DNA of 64,000 nt, taken from NCBI GenBank assembly GCA_965224735.1, contig OZ245059.1:1178001-1242000 (forward strand), given 5' to 3'. A program made the translations under genes and the position numbers. Source of the stretch: Robiginitomaculum_A sp036478535 (GTDB lineage: Bacteria; Pseudomonadota; Alphaproteobacteria; Caulobacterales; Maricaulaceae). Under the pieces are notes generated by a model. That model was not told the DNA's origin. It searched no databases and worked only from the letters and a program-made list of their open reading frames with translations. Numbering within the stretch: the stretch's first letter is position 1; every line of letters begins with the position of its first letter. Below are positions 45,526-54,495 of this stretch, piece after piece.

Positions 45526-45827
45526 GCAATATCAGGTCAAAACCACCCTCGGCATATTTTTTGTACCAGGTACGGATCGTGTCATCATCAAGGTAAAGGA
45601 CTTGGCTAGCCCGCTCACAACTCCAACCATCATCCAGTAAAAGCAAAGCATTACATTTACGTGCTATCCCGTGATCCTCGCTCGGACAACGCACGACACT
45701 CTCCAGCTCACGGCGTTCCCTCTTTGATAAAAAACCAGACTTAATCATAAACATGAGTCGAATCTATCAGGAGGGAAATGTCAAGAAAAATGCGGGTTAT
45801 AGAGGAATTTGAGTATATTTATCCCAA

Positions 45828-46144
45828 GTCGTCAATGAATTGCTATCCGAAGCACTGGACGCGGCGAAGATAGAACGCAAACGGCTTTGCACTCTTATCT
45901 GCGAGAGCGCGGCATGAGCGCCAAGCACCAAACCGAGAAAACCGAAGTCGGAGTGCAGACCCTGATAGATGGAGTGCGCCCCGTTACCATTGGCGAAAAA
46001 CTAACCGCCACTACTACCCATCCTATGACCCAGAAACGCAATCCGTTTGCGGTGCAGAAACCTTGTGACCTTGGCCTTTTTGATGAAGTCGGCCTCGCGC
46101 AAATCGACCTTTTAGACTTCATCGCTAACTCAAATGGAGACTAA
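45828..46144 (+). pseudogene. Frameshifted hypothetical gene preceding parB-like gene
   Basis: Two frames appear to belong to one former protein. From 45828, VVNELLSEALDAAKIERKR reads well until about 45885. From 45887 the next frame continues with SYLRERGMSAKHQTEK and runs to a TAA at 46144, ending IDLLDFIANSNGD. I do not recognise the family. It is one base from the parB-like gene, which starts behind the GGAG contained in its last codons, so the two were once a coupled pair on a plasmid or integrative element. Confidence 0.45.
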
Positions 46145-46145
46145 A

Positions 46146-47549
46146 ATGAAACTCAAAGAAATCCCAATCGGGCAATTAAAAATATCACGTTCCAATATGC
46201 GGAACGGCGGCAAAGCCCCCGATGTATCTGATATATTGCCGAGCATTCGAGAAAACGGCGTTCAGCAAAGTATGCTTGTTCGCAAGGAGGGCAAAGGCTA
46301 CGGCGTTGTGGCAGGGCGCAGACGCTTATTCGCGCTTCGCATTGTTTCCAAAGAAACAGGCAAGACGCTAAAAGCCCCGTGCGGTATATTGGAAGATGGT
46401 GATAATTCAGCGGCGATTGAAGCGTCCATTATTGAAAATATCGCCCGACTACCCACAACAGAAATGGAGCAATACGAAGCCTTTGACCGCCTAAGAAAAT
46501 CAGGCCGTAGCGTTGAGGATATTGCGGCCTATTTTGGCGTTACCGAAATTAAGGCCAAACGCATTTTGGCTCTGTCAGAACTATCGCCAGAAATCCGCGA
46601 CCTTTACGCCAATGAGAAAATCCGCGTTTCTACTATACGCGCTTTGACATTAGCAACGCCAGAACAACAAGCCGCTTGGCTTGCCTTGTTTAATGACGAG
46701 GAGGAATATGCACCGCACGGCGATGATTTAAAAGCATGGCTGACGGGCGGCAATAATATTTCGACCAAGACCGCATTGTTTGAACTCACTGATTATGACG
46801 GAACCATCATCACGGATTTGTTTGATGATGATAGTTATTTTCGCGACCCTGATACGTTTTGGGAATATCAAAACAAAGCCATTGCCACTGCCGTTAAAGA
46901 ATTACGCGGCTAAGAATGGAGCGAAGTCATTGTTATGGACAGGGGCGAGACATTCTATGCATGGGAGCATAGCAAACGGCCACTGGAAGCGGGCGGTAAA
47001 GTATTTGTTGAAATTTCCCACGGCGGAGCCGTTGAATCTCATCTAGGATATTTGACCAATGCTGACGCCAAGAAAATCGACGCCATTTTAAATATCAGCA
47101 CAAACGGTTCAGGGACTAAGCCCAAATCCAGCAAGCCTGAAATGTCTGGCCCTCTCAATAGCTATATTGGCTTGCACCGCCACTCGGCGGCAAGAGCGGC
47201 TTTGCTTGAAAACCCACAAACCACTTTGCGGTTGGTAACGGCGCACATGCTTGCAGGTTCGAGGTTGTGGCAAGTGAATGCTCACAAAACGGGTGCGATT
47301 AAAGACGCAACTCGTGACAGCTTGGAGAATAGTATTTGCCATAATATATTTGTTAAAGAACGCGAGAGCGTTCGGCAATTACTCTGTATTTTGTGGGAGG
47401 ACGCAAAACTAACGGACGCAAGTAGTTCTTATTCATGCGCGGCCATGTTTATTAAATTACTCGATTTTACCGATGATGAGGTCATGCGCGTTATGACATG
47501 CGTTATGGCAGAAAGCCTATCAAGCGGTTCATTGCTTATCGCCGCCTGA
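46146..47549 (+). pseudogene. ParB/RepB-like partition protein, broken by a stop codon and IS3
   Basis: From ATG 46146 (six bases after GGAG) the product reads as a ParB-type protein: IPIGQLKISRSNMRNGG, ILPSIRENGVQQSMLVRKEG, GVVAGRRRLFALR, AAIEASIIENIARLPTTEME, and a helix-turn-helix region SVEDIAAYFGVTEIKAKRIL. An in-frame TAA at 46911-46913 interrupts it. The same frame then continues as EWSEVIVMDRGETFYAWEHS for another 210 codons. That stop most simply arose from a CAA codon. The second part ends at the TGA formed by the IS3 end, so the C-terminus was lost as well. ParB proteins of this large type are typical of alphaproteobacterial plasmids and ICEs. Confidence 0.75.
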
Positions 47550-47608
47550 GGTGGTCCTGATTGATTGGACAGTTTGGCAGCTTAGTTAAGGTGTATTTTG
47601 GGTTTCAT

Positions 47609-48463
47609 TTATGCTGCCAAATTCCTTGTTTGTGTGGTTCTATAAGCCATATCGGGCGTAGCACCGTCAAGGGTTGAATGGGGGCGTTGCGTATTATAGA
47701 AGCTGATCCAGCCACCAATGACCCGCTTTGCCGCAAAGCCGTCACTCATTTCATGCAGATATACCGCTTCATATTTCATTGATCGCCACAGGCGTTCAAT
47801 GAAGATGTTATCAAGATACCGACCTCGGCCATCCATAGAGATCGTGATGCCTGCCTGTTTCAATCTGCTTGTAAAGGCTAGGCTAGTGAACTGACTGCCT
47901 TGGTCAGAGTTGAAAATTTCAGGTGCGCCATATTTCGCGACAGCCTCGTCCAGTGCTTCTAGACAGAATTTGGTATCAAGCGTATTGGACAACCGCCAAC
48001 TCAGTACTTTCCGTGTCGCCCAATCCATGACGGCGACCAGATATAAAAACCCTCGTTGCATCGGAATATAGGTAATATCCGTGCACCAAACATGATTGGG
48101 CTTGGTGATTTTGAGACCACGGAGTTTGTAAGAATAAATCCTGTGTTCCGGGTGCGGTTTACTGGTGTTGGGGCGTTGATATATGGCTTGCAAGCCCATC
48201 AAAGCCATCAATCTGCGCACGCGGTGACGGCCAACTGATACGCCTTCCAAGGCCATAGCTGCCCGCATCTGGCGCGAACCATAAAACGGGCAGGCCATAA
48301 ACAATTCGTCAATCCTACGCATCAAGGCCAACGTTTGTGAACTTTCGCCCTTGGCCTGATAATAAGCCGTAGAGCGGCTAATCGATAATATCTTGCACTG
48401 GCGGCTTAGGGATACATCAGAACACCTTGGTTCAAGCATAGCCTTGCGCTCTCGCACGCTCAT
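47609..48463 (-). CDS. IS3-family transposase OrfB
   Basis: The catalytic half of the IS3 transposase, 284 residues. The retroviral-integrase-type DDE triad is intact: Asp in HVWCTDITYIPMQRGF, Asp in EIFNSDQGSQFTSLAF, and Glu in DNIFIERLWRSMKYEAVYL. The N-terminal HTH_21 region reads SISRSTAYYQAK and CPFYGSRQMRAAMA, and the C-terminus has SFYNTQRPHSTLDGATP. In this family OrfB is normally made as an OrfAB fusion by frameshifting near the end of orfA. The orfA stop (48468) and this start (48463) are five bases apart, which is compatible. It looks functional. Confidence 0.92.
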   Translation of the reverse strand: MSVRERKAMLEPRCSDVSLSRQCKILSISRSTAYYQAKGESSQTLALMRRIDELFMACPFYGSRQMRAAMALEGVSVGRHRVRRLMALMGLQAIYQRPNTSKPHPEHRIYSYKLRGLKITKPNHVWCTDITYIPMQRGFLYLVAVMDWATRKVLSWRLSNTLDTKFCLEALDEAVAKYGAPEIFNSDQGSQFTSLAFTSRLKQAGITISMDGRGRYLDNIFIERLWRSMKYEAVYLHEMSDGFAAKRVIGGWISFYNTQRPHSTLDGATPDMAYRTTQTRNLAA

Positions 48464-48467
48464 CGCC

Positions 48468-48797
48468 CTAAGCCGCGAGAGAGTGCGAAGCCTCCTTTAG
48501 GAGAAAATCCCGCTCCACTGTCAACTCTCCAATCTTCGCGTGCAGGTCTTTAATCTTGGCATCCATATCGGAGGGTTGGGCCCCGCGCTTGCCGCTAGAA
48601 AACACCCCGCTAAGCCCTTCCAAAGCTTGCAGCTTCCACTGGCTGATCTGGTTAGGGTGCAGTTTGTGCCGCGCCGCTATCTGGGAAAGTGTTTGGTCTC
48701 CGCGCAGAGCCTCAAGCGCAATCTTCGCCTTAAAATCATCCGTAAATCGTCTTCGTTTGCTCATGTCGTTCTCCTCCTCAAAGGATAAAAAACACAC
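48468..48797 (-). CDS. IS3-family transposase OrfA
   Basis: The DNA-binding half of the IS3 transposase, 109 residues. It has the usual helix-turn-helix: KRRRFTDDFKAKIALEALRG, TLSQIAARHKLHPNQISQWK. A coiled coil (KIKDLHAKIGELTVERDFLL) follows. An alternative start is the ATG encoding MSKRRR, 11 codons in, which has GGAGGAGAA upstream and is the likelier initiation site. It is followed directly by orfB. Confidence 0.9.
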   Translation of the reverse strand: MCFLSFEEENDMSKRRRFTDDFKAKIALEALRGDQTLSQIAARHKLHPNQISQWKLQALEGLSGVFSSGKRGAQPSDMDAKIKDLHAKIGELTVERDFLLKEASHSLAA

Positions 48798-49011
48798 CTT
48801 AACAAACTGTCCGATTTAGCAGGACCACCTCAAACACCAATGGCCTATATCCAAAACACCCAAAAGGCGGATGAGTCTCAAAATACATGAACCTATACAG
48901 TTATACAAATTCAAATCCGTAACCTTTAAGTTGATGGTTAATTTGACAGTGATTGGGTTGTCAATATAGAGGTGGGCATTGAAAGTTCGTGTCCGCTTTA
49001 AGGGGGTTCCT

Positions 49012-49596
49012 GTGAGAAATAAAAAAAGCTCAAATTTAGCACCTAATTCAAAGATGCGGATATTTAAGGTGTTTCAAGAAAACGAAACCATTATAAAAGG
49101 GTTTTTACGGCGCTATACATCCAATCAGCATGACATTGAAGACATTACGCAAGAGACTATTTTGCGGGCTCTACATGCGGAAAAAATCAAAAAAATTCGC
49201 GAACCACGCGCGTTTATTTTTGGGGTTGCTAAAAATATAGCCCGCAAGCATCTTGAAAAAAAATCACGATCACTGATAAATTTTATAGAGGATTTTAGCG
49301 AGAAAGAGTACATCTCTAATGAAACCCCGGTAGATGACCAGGTTGATGCACGGCAGCGGATGATGGTTTTTTGGGAGGCCGTTACCACCTTGCCACCGCA
49401 ATGCCAGAAGGTTTTCGTACTAAAAAGGGTTTATGGATATTCGCATAAGGAAATTGCTAAGAAACTTAAAATTTCCGTCAGCACAGTCGAGAAACATGCC
49501 GCTTCCGGACTGAAAAGATGTAGCGAATTTATGGAGAAAAAATTGGATGGGGAGATCGTAGATTTTCCCAAGAAGAATAAGAAAAAAAATGACTGA
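49012..49596 (+). CDS. ECF sigma factor, FecI-like
   Basis: An extracytoplasmic-function sigma factor. Region 2 is seen as TIIKGFLRRYTSNQHDIEDI, QETILRALHAEKIKKIREPR, and FIFGVAKNIARKHLEKK. Region 4 is seen as WEAVTTLPPQCQKVFVLKRV, YGYSHKEIAKKLKISVSTVE, and KHAASGLKRCSEFM. I start at GTG 49012 because AAGGGGG lies five bases before it; a TTG at 48979 adds 11 residues. This gives 194 residues. The stop overlaps the fecR-like gene by eight bases. With FecR and an STN-type receptor it forms the standard cell-surface signalling trio. Confidence 0.92.
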   Translation: MRNKKSSNLAPNSKMRIFKVFQENETIIKGFLRRYTSNQHDIEDITQETILRALHAEKIKKIREPRAFIFGVAKNIARKHLEKKSRSLINFIEDFSEKEYISNETPVDDQVDARQRMMVFWEAVTTLPPQCQKVFVLKRVYGYSHKEIAKKLKISVSTVEKHAASGLKRCSEFMEKKLDGEIVDFPKKNKKKND

Positions 49597-50686
49597 CGCC
49601 TTTAATTCAAATTTAAAAGCCGATATTGTTTCGGAGGCTTGTGCGTGGATCGTGCAGATAGAAGAGGGGAATTTGACACCCGCTGATCAAGTTGCGTTTG
49701 AAGAATGGATAAACCGTAGCCCAGTTCACAAATTAGAAATAACACACTTAGCACGGTTTTCCAGTGAACTTAATATTCTTACGGCTATGAGGCCTTCTCT
49801 AGACGAAGCGATGTTGCGGCGGAAAAAAATGCGTAAACCCAAAAACAGGTGGAAAATGGTTTTGCCTTTAATGATGGCTTCCATCAGCGTTGTTTTCCTC
49901 ATGTTGTCAGATTTCTTTGTGAATGATAACGTAATGCCATTGCCAGACGCTGTGCCAGCATTTTACGCGACACAAATCGGTGGGCAGCAAGACATCACAC
50001 TGTCTGATGGTTCTGTGGTTAAGCTTAACACTAACACCGAGGTTGAAATCGACTTTAATGCTAAGCGGCGGAAAATCAGGTTGATTAAAGGTGAGGCATT
50101 TTTTCAAGTAGCTCATAACCCTGACAGGCCATTTCTTGTATACGCCGGAGATAAAGTTGTTCGTGCAGTCGGCACAGCATTTATCGTGCGTCATTTGACT
50201 GAGAAATTTGAAGTCACGGTTACGGAAGGGCGAGTAGAACTTAAGACAGACCTGTTGAGTAATATCATCAAGCCAGTTGTTTCTGTAGGCACGGTAAAAG
50301 AGCCTGCCAAAAGTATGACTATAGATCCGGTTGCGATTGAAGCCGGGGAAACTATTACCTATAATACGGTTGCCATGGTCACACCTGCAAAAATTAACAG
50401 AGTAGAAAAAATAACGAAACGTGAAATAGAGCGCGAATTATCGTGGCAAGATGGTTTGCTAGAGTTTTCAGACACGCCATTAACTGAAGTGATTGCAGAC
50501 TTGAGTCGTTATACAAGTTTAAAAATTGAAATTTCGGATCCGGAATTAAGAAATTTGAAATTTGGCGGATTGTTTCGCACCGATGAATTGTCGGTTTTGT
50601 TCGATACACTTGAAACCAATTTCGATATTATAGTTAAGTATGAAGATAATGACATTATCAAAATTAGTCGGCCAAATGGTAATTAA
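49589..50686 (+). CDS. FecR-family anti-sigma factor
   Basis: An inner-membrane regulator that relays the receptor signal to the sigma factor. Residues 12-60 form the cytoplasmic DUF4880 domain (EACAWIVQIEEGNLTPADQV, FEEWINRSPVHKLEI). Residues 89-110 are the single membrane helix. The periplasmic FecR domain follows (QQDITLSDGSVVKLNTNTEV, IRLIKGEAFFQVAHNPDRPF, AVGTAFIVRH, VTVTEGRVEL). The end carries a DUF4974-type STN-interacting domain (FSDTPLTEVIADLSRYTSLK). Length 365 residues is normal. It overlaps the sigma gene and is followed by the receptor after 119 bases. Confidence 0.93.
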   Translation: MTDAFNSNLKADIVSEACAWIVQIEEGNLTPADQVAFEEWINRSPVHKLEITHLARFSSELNILTAMRPSLDEAMLRRKKMRKPKNRWKMVLPLMMASISVVFLMLSDFFVNDNVMPLPDAVPAFYATQIGGQQDITLSDGSVVKLNTNTEVEIDFNAKRRKIRLIKGEAFFQVAHNPDRPFLVYAGDKVVRAVGTAFIVRHLTEKFEVTVTEGRVELKTDLLSNIIKPVVSVGTVKEPAKSMTIDPVAIEAGETITYNTVAMVTPAKINRVEKITKREIERELSWQDGLLEFSDTPLTEVIADLSRYTSLKIEISDPELRNLKFGGLFRTDELSVLFDTLETNFDIIVKYEDNDIIKISRPNGN

Positions 50687-50805
50687 TAATTGAGGAAAAA
50701 ATATAGCGCGTGCAAAAATGCATGATCGGTCATTTTTTTCAAATTTTAATAGAGGATTTCTGCGGCTCAGGGCACTACCTAGTATAGACCGCAGTTGAGG
50801 CGTAA

Positions 50806-53800
50806 ATGAGAATCGTTTCGGTTTTGGTAAGTATGGAAATTATATGTGTGTTGAAAAGGGGATTTTTCGCGATATTTATCTTGGTGTGTTTGGGGAATGC
50901 TTCTCTAAGTATGGCAGATGAATACAATGAACTCTATGAACTGCATATCCCTGCATCAAGTGCTGGGGTTGCTGTGAAGAGTTTGGCGCGGCAAACCAGA
51001 CATTCACTATTATTCCAGAACGCTGAAGTCGAATCTGTATTGACAAATTCTCTCGACGGTAACTTTACACTTGGGCAGGCAATTTCCGCCATGTTTGAAG
51101 GTACCGAGCTTACCGGTGGTCTTACGGAAAATGGCGTGATTACTGTCTCTCCACGTTCCGTCAAACAGTTAAAAAAACCGGAGGAAACTATGAAACCAAT
51201 AAGCCGTAAATCAACTCTACTCGGAAGTGTCGCCAGTGTTTTTGTTGCGTTGGCATCATCATCATATGCGAATGGACAAACAACGAGTGATACTGACGCC
51301 TATGTAGACGAAATTATCGTTGTTGGTACGCAGATCAAAGGGTCGAGTATTGCAGGCATATTGCCTGTCACGTCCATGAGTGAAGCCGATATCGAAGTGA
51401 CTGGTGCGACCAGTGGCGACGAGCTTTTGCGCTCTATCCCACAGTTAGGGGATGTCACCTTTAGCGAGGGAAAGTTCACAGGTGTTAACGGTGCACGTGG
51501 TGATGTTGGTTCAGTTAATCTTCGGGGCGTTGGTGATGGTAACACGCTTGTACTGTTGAACGGTCGCCGTATGGTCAATCATCCCGGGACACAGGCTGTC
51601 AATCAGACCCCGGTTGTTTCGGTTAACTCAAATGCTCTGCCAATTTCGGGTATTAAAAGGTTGGAGATTCTAAGAGATGGCGCGTCAGCGGTATATGGTA
51701 CGGATGCTGTAGCTGGCGTTATTAACACTATTTTGGACGATAAATATGAGGGCGGGCAATTCAATATACAATACGGTACATCTGAAGGCACAAGCTTGGA
51801 CGAGATTAAGGGTACGTTCAAATGGGGTAAAAACTTCAATGATGATCGTACAAATATTTCCTTGTTCGGGAATGTCATGTTCAGAAACGGCATGCCAGCA
51901 TCTGATTTAATAAATTCTTCAAATGATGATCTCAGACCACTGTTTGAGGATACAATATATGAAGGGGATACGCAACTTGATAATAGGTCTACGTCTTCGC
52001 AATTTGGTACTTTTGAAACACTAAGAGGCGAGCCACGTCTTGCGGGTGTGGGTGATGATAATTTCTACATCCAGCCTGACTCATTTTCCGGGTGCCGAGG
52101 CCCTGCGCTTCCGGGCGGTGTTTGTATTGATAATGGCACGACAATAGATAGGGACTTACGGTTTAACCGAGCACCGTACCGTAGCCTTGTTGGCGACACA
52201 GACCGTTATAATTTGATGGCATTTGTCAATCATGATTTGAATAACGGTATGGATTTCTTTGGCGAAGCATCATATTATCATGCCGACTACCAAAGGGAAC
52301 GTGAAGGTGCCTTTGTTTTGAGTAGTTCGCGCCTTGTTATTGCGGATACAGCATTTTACAATCCATTTGGCCAAGACATCCGCATGATGAAATACCGTCC
52401 TGTTGACGCTGGTCCGCGTATTACAAATGTTAAAAATGATAGTTTCCGACTCTTAGGTGGCCTTCGCGGAACAATGGGAAATTGGGATTGGGAAGCTGCG
52501 GCGCTGCATTCAGAAGCGACAACAAAAGACACCACGAACCGTGTTAGTAATACGTTGTTTCAGCAGGCTATGAACCGCACAGATGCTTCGGCGTATAATC
52601 CGTTTATTGGTGGTAGTCTTGCTAGTTTCAGTGCACCGGGCATAGGCAATAGTCAGGCAACAATTGACAGCTTTCTTGTCGATGTGAAACGTGATGGTAA
52701 AACCACACTCTCACTTGCTGATGCAAAATTTTCTAATGGCGCATTGTACGCGCTTCCCGCTGGCGATGTAGGCGCTGCAGTTGGTGTTGAATGGCGCCAC
52801 GAGAGTTATGCAGATGACCGCGATGACCGCCTGGACGGAACGACCACATTTACGGACACCGTTACGGGCGTAACATTTGCCTCCGATGTTTTGGGGTCTA
52901 GTGCGACGCCAGATACAAATGGTGATCGGGATGTATTTGGGGCATTCGTCGAGCTTGCTATCCCTGTGGTGAGCCCGGAAATGAACATTCCTTTGGTTTA
53001 TTCAATTGATATGCAGCTTGCTGCCCGTGCTGAAAGTTATTCAGATGTTGGGAGTGTTGTTAAGCCAAAAATAGCAGTGTCTTGGTATCCGATAGAGCAG
53101 CTTCAATTCCGTGGAGCTTATTCAGAAGGTTTCCGCGCGCCAAATCTGGAGCAAATCAATGCGACGGCCATTCGCCGCATTAATCCTGGCCGCGAAGACT
53201 GGATATTGTGTGAAGCGATTGCGCTGGCCGCTGGCACCGGGCCATTTACATCTGATGATGCTTGCGACGATAATTCTATTGAGGGCGTGCGTGGCGGCGG
53301 CCCTGACTTAGAACCTGAATCCAGTAAAAACTTTTCACTTGGCGCGGTTATTCAACCGTTCGATGGTCTGACACTTACGGTTGATTGGTGGCGGATAGAG
53401 CAAGACAAACTTGTCGGTCTTTTCTCTGATCAAAATGAGATATCGATTGATTATTTATTACGCCTTCAAGGCAGCTCTAACCCGAATGTTGTGCGTGGTA
53501 CGCCGGATGTTGGTGATGCGGCTATCTTTACAGCTGCTGGCTTGGATCCATCTGGCGCGGGTGAAATTTTGAGTGTACAGCAAAACTTCAGAAATCTGAA
53601 TCCGCGTGAAAGCGAAGGTCTTGATTTTGGTGCTCAATACCGACTTGATACGGATACATTTGGTGATTTCAAGATTAAAGCGAATGTGGCGCAGATCAGG
53701 AAGTTTTTCCAAGACCCATCCACAGAGGGACAATCGCTTATTGATGCAATAGAGGCCGGTGCCATAAACCCACTTGTCAATGCCGTCGGGCAGCAAAGCT

Positions 53801-54177
53801 TTATACGACAAAACGGCAATCCTGAATGGCGTTATACTGGCTCCGTTACTTGGCGTAAAGATCACTGGGGTGCTGGCGTGTTTTATAAATATGTTGGCGA
53901 CGTCGAAGACACCTCTGTGAGCGGCACTTCCCCTGGAGGTGTAGATTTCGATTTCCTAGCTATTCCGTCATTCTCGACGATTAACCTATACGGTGATTAT
54001 ACCTTCAGGGATCTTAGCCAAGGCAATTTATTCGAAGATGTTCGCCTACGTTTTGGTGTTAGAAATGTAGGGGATAAAAAGCCCCCACTTGCTGACCAAC
54101 TTTCCCGTGGATACTTAACGGGACTACATTCAAACCGTGGTCGTTATTGGTATGGTAGCATTCGCAAGAAGTTTTAA
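50806..54177 (+). CDS. STN-domain TonB-dependent receptor with an internal second start
   Basis: A 1123-residue transducing outer-membrane receptor of the FecA type. Its own signal peptide (FFAIFILVCLGNASLSMA) is followed by an STN domain, about residues 45-120: LHIPASSAGVAVKSLARQTR, HSLLFQNAEVESVLTNSLDG, FTLGQAISAMFEGTELTGGL. At residue 129 a second signal peptide begins (MKPISRKSTLLGSVASVFVA, LASSSYANGQ). Next are the TonB box (VDEIIVVGTQ), plug (GSVNLRGVGDGNTLVLLNGR, RLEILRDGASAVYGTDAVAG) and barrel, ending SIRKKF. The codon for residue 129 is an ATG (51190) five bases after GGAGG, so a shorter STN-less receptor could be made. ATG 50806 is preceded by TTGAGGCG. Confidence 0.92.
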   Translation: MRIVSVLVSMEIICVLKRGFFAIFILVCLGNASLSMADEYNELYELHIPASSAGVAVKSLARQTRHSLLFQNAEVESVLTNSLDGNFTLGQAISAMFEGTELTGGLTENGVITVSPRSVKQLKKPEETMKPISRKSTLLGSVASVFVALASSSYANGQTTSDTDAYVDEIIVVGTQIKGSSIAGILPVTSMSEADIEVTGATSGDELLRSIPQLGDVTFSEGKFTGVNGARGDVGSVNLRGVGDGNTLVLLNGRRMVNHPGTQAVNQTPVVSVNSNALPISGIKRLEILRDGASAVYGTDAVAGVINTILDDKYEGGQFNIQYGTSEGTSLDEIKGTFKWGKNFNDDRTNISLFGNVMFRNGMPASDLINSSNDDLRPLFEDTIYEGDTQLDNRSTSSQFGTFETLRGEPRLAGVGDDNFYIQPDSFSGCRGPALPGGVCIDNGTTIDRDLRFNRAPYRSLVGDTDRYNLMAFVNHDLNNGMDFFGEASYYHADYQREREGAFVLSSSRLVIADTAFYNPFGQDIRMMKYRPVDAGPRITNVKNDSFRLLGGLRGTMGNWDWEAAALHSEATTKDTTNRVSNTLFQQAMNRTDASAYNPFIGGSLASFSAPGIGNSQATIDSFLVDVKRDGKTTLSLADAKFSNGALYALPAGDVGAAVGVEWRHESYADDRDDRLDGTTTFTDTVTGVTFASDVLGSSATPDTNGDRDVFGAFVELAIPVVSPEMNIPLVYSIDMQLAARAESYSDVGSVVKPKIAVSWYPIEQLQFRGAYSEGFRAPNLEQINATAIRRINPGREDWILCEAIALAAGTGPFTSDDACDDNSIEGVRGGGPDLEPESSKNFSLGAVIQPFDGLTLTVDWWRIEQDKLVGLFSDQNEISIDYLLRLQGSSNPNVVRGTPDVGDAAIFTAAGLDPSGAGEILSVQQNFRNLNPRESEGLDFGAQYRLDTDTFGDFKIKANVAQIRKFFQDPSTEGQSLIDAIEAGAINPLVNAVGQQSFIRQNGNPEWRYTGSVTWRKDHWGAGVFYKYVGDVEDTSVSGTSPGGVDFDFLAIPSFSTINLYGDYTFRDLSQGNLFEDVRLRFGVRNVGDKKPPLADQLSRGYLTGLHSNRGRYWYGSIRKKF
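51180..51192 (+). promoter_or_regulatory. Internal Shine-Dalgarno and start codon within the STN receptor gene
   Basis: GGAGG (51180-51184) is five bases before the ATG at 51190-51192, in frame with the receptor. The codons that follow encode a complete signal peptide (basic start, hydrophobic core, SYA cleavage-like site). This is stronger than the site of the annotated start at 50806. Confidence 0.6.
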
Positions 54178-54194
54178 ACTCGCTAAGAACAATC

Positions 54195-54221
54195 AACAGG
54201 TGCTCGTTACGGGCACCTGTT
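54195..54221 (+). terminator. Hairpin after the STN receptor gene
   Basis: AACAGGTGC and GCACCTGTT form a perfect 9-bp stem with a nine-base loop, 18 bases after the receptor stop. A short, weak pyrimidine run follows. Probable terminator or mRNA 3' hairpin. Confidence 0.55.
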
Positions 54222-54300
54222 CACTTCCAATATTGTGTTACCTCGTTTTTGGTCATTCAAAGGCTAAGGATTACTTAGCCAAAAAATTGAGAGAAAATCG

Positions 54301-54495
54301 ATGAAAATACTTGTTCTTGGTGCTGACGTGATAGGGGTGACAACCGCCTATGCACTGGGGCGGCAAGGACATGAGGTTGTTATCTTTGATAAGGCTAATG
54401 ACGCAGGACGCGTAGAAATAGTTGCGAAATTAATTTGGCACTCTATGCAAAAAACACGCACAGAAAAAACGGAGAAAAGACATGTATTGGCATAA
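54301..54495 (+). pseudogene. D-amino acid dehydrogenase (DadA-like), N-terminal remnant
   Basis: The first 37 codons read as the FAD-binding start of a DadA-type dehydrogenase: MKILVLGADVIGVTTAYALG, RQGHEVVIFDKANDAGRVE. Intact enzymes are about 410-430 residues. Here the rest is gone and the frame ends 27 codons later in unrelated sequence overlapping the M14 gene. The dinucleotide motif is also altered (GAD instead of GAG). It sits between the receptor and the peptidase, so the original locus may have processed D-amino acids. Confidence 0.65.

Larger units (their letters stand above)
45386..45754 (-). pseudogene. IS630-family transposase, N-terminal fragment
   Basis: The first 76 codons resemble the helix-turn-helix part of another IS630-group transposase: FLSKRERRELESVVRCPSED, ARKCNALLLLDDGWSCERAS, VLYLDDDTIRTWYKKYAEGG. 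Similarity stops at about 45527, exactly where a 28-bp perfect inverted repeat begins (45498-45525), so the element was broken at that point. The remaining 46 codons of the frame are unrelated. No catalytic domain is present. It is a different subgroup from the IS630 at 38095. Confidence 0.75.
47547..48832 (-). mobile_element. IS3-family insertion sequence, complete
   Basis: The 1286-bp element has matching ends: TGAGGTGGTCCTG at 47547 and the reverse complement at 48832, with the TG...CA termini typical of IS3. It carries two minus-strand genes, orfA and orfB. The flanks (GCCGCC at left, AACACC at right) show no target duplication. It is inserted at the end of the parB-like pseudogene. Confidence 0.88.

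Noticed and set aside
54178..54300. A lasso-peptide or other modified-peptide precursor near the receptor and peptidase
   Set aside because: No short frame with a leader-core pattern and no maturation enzymes are present in 48.9-56 kb.
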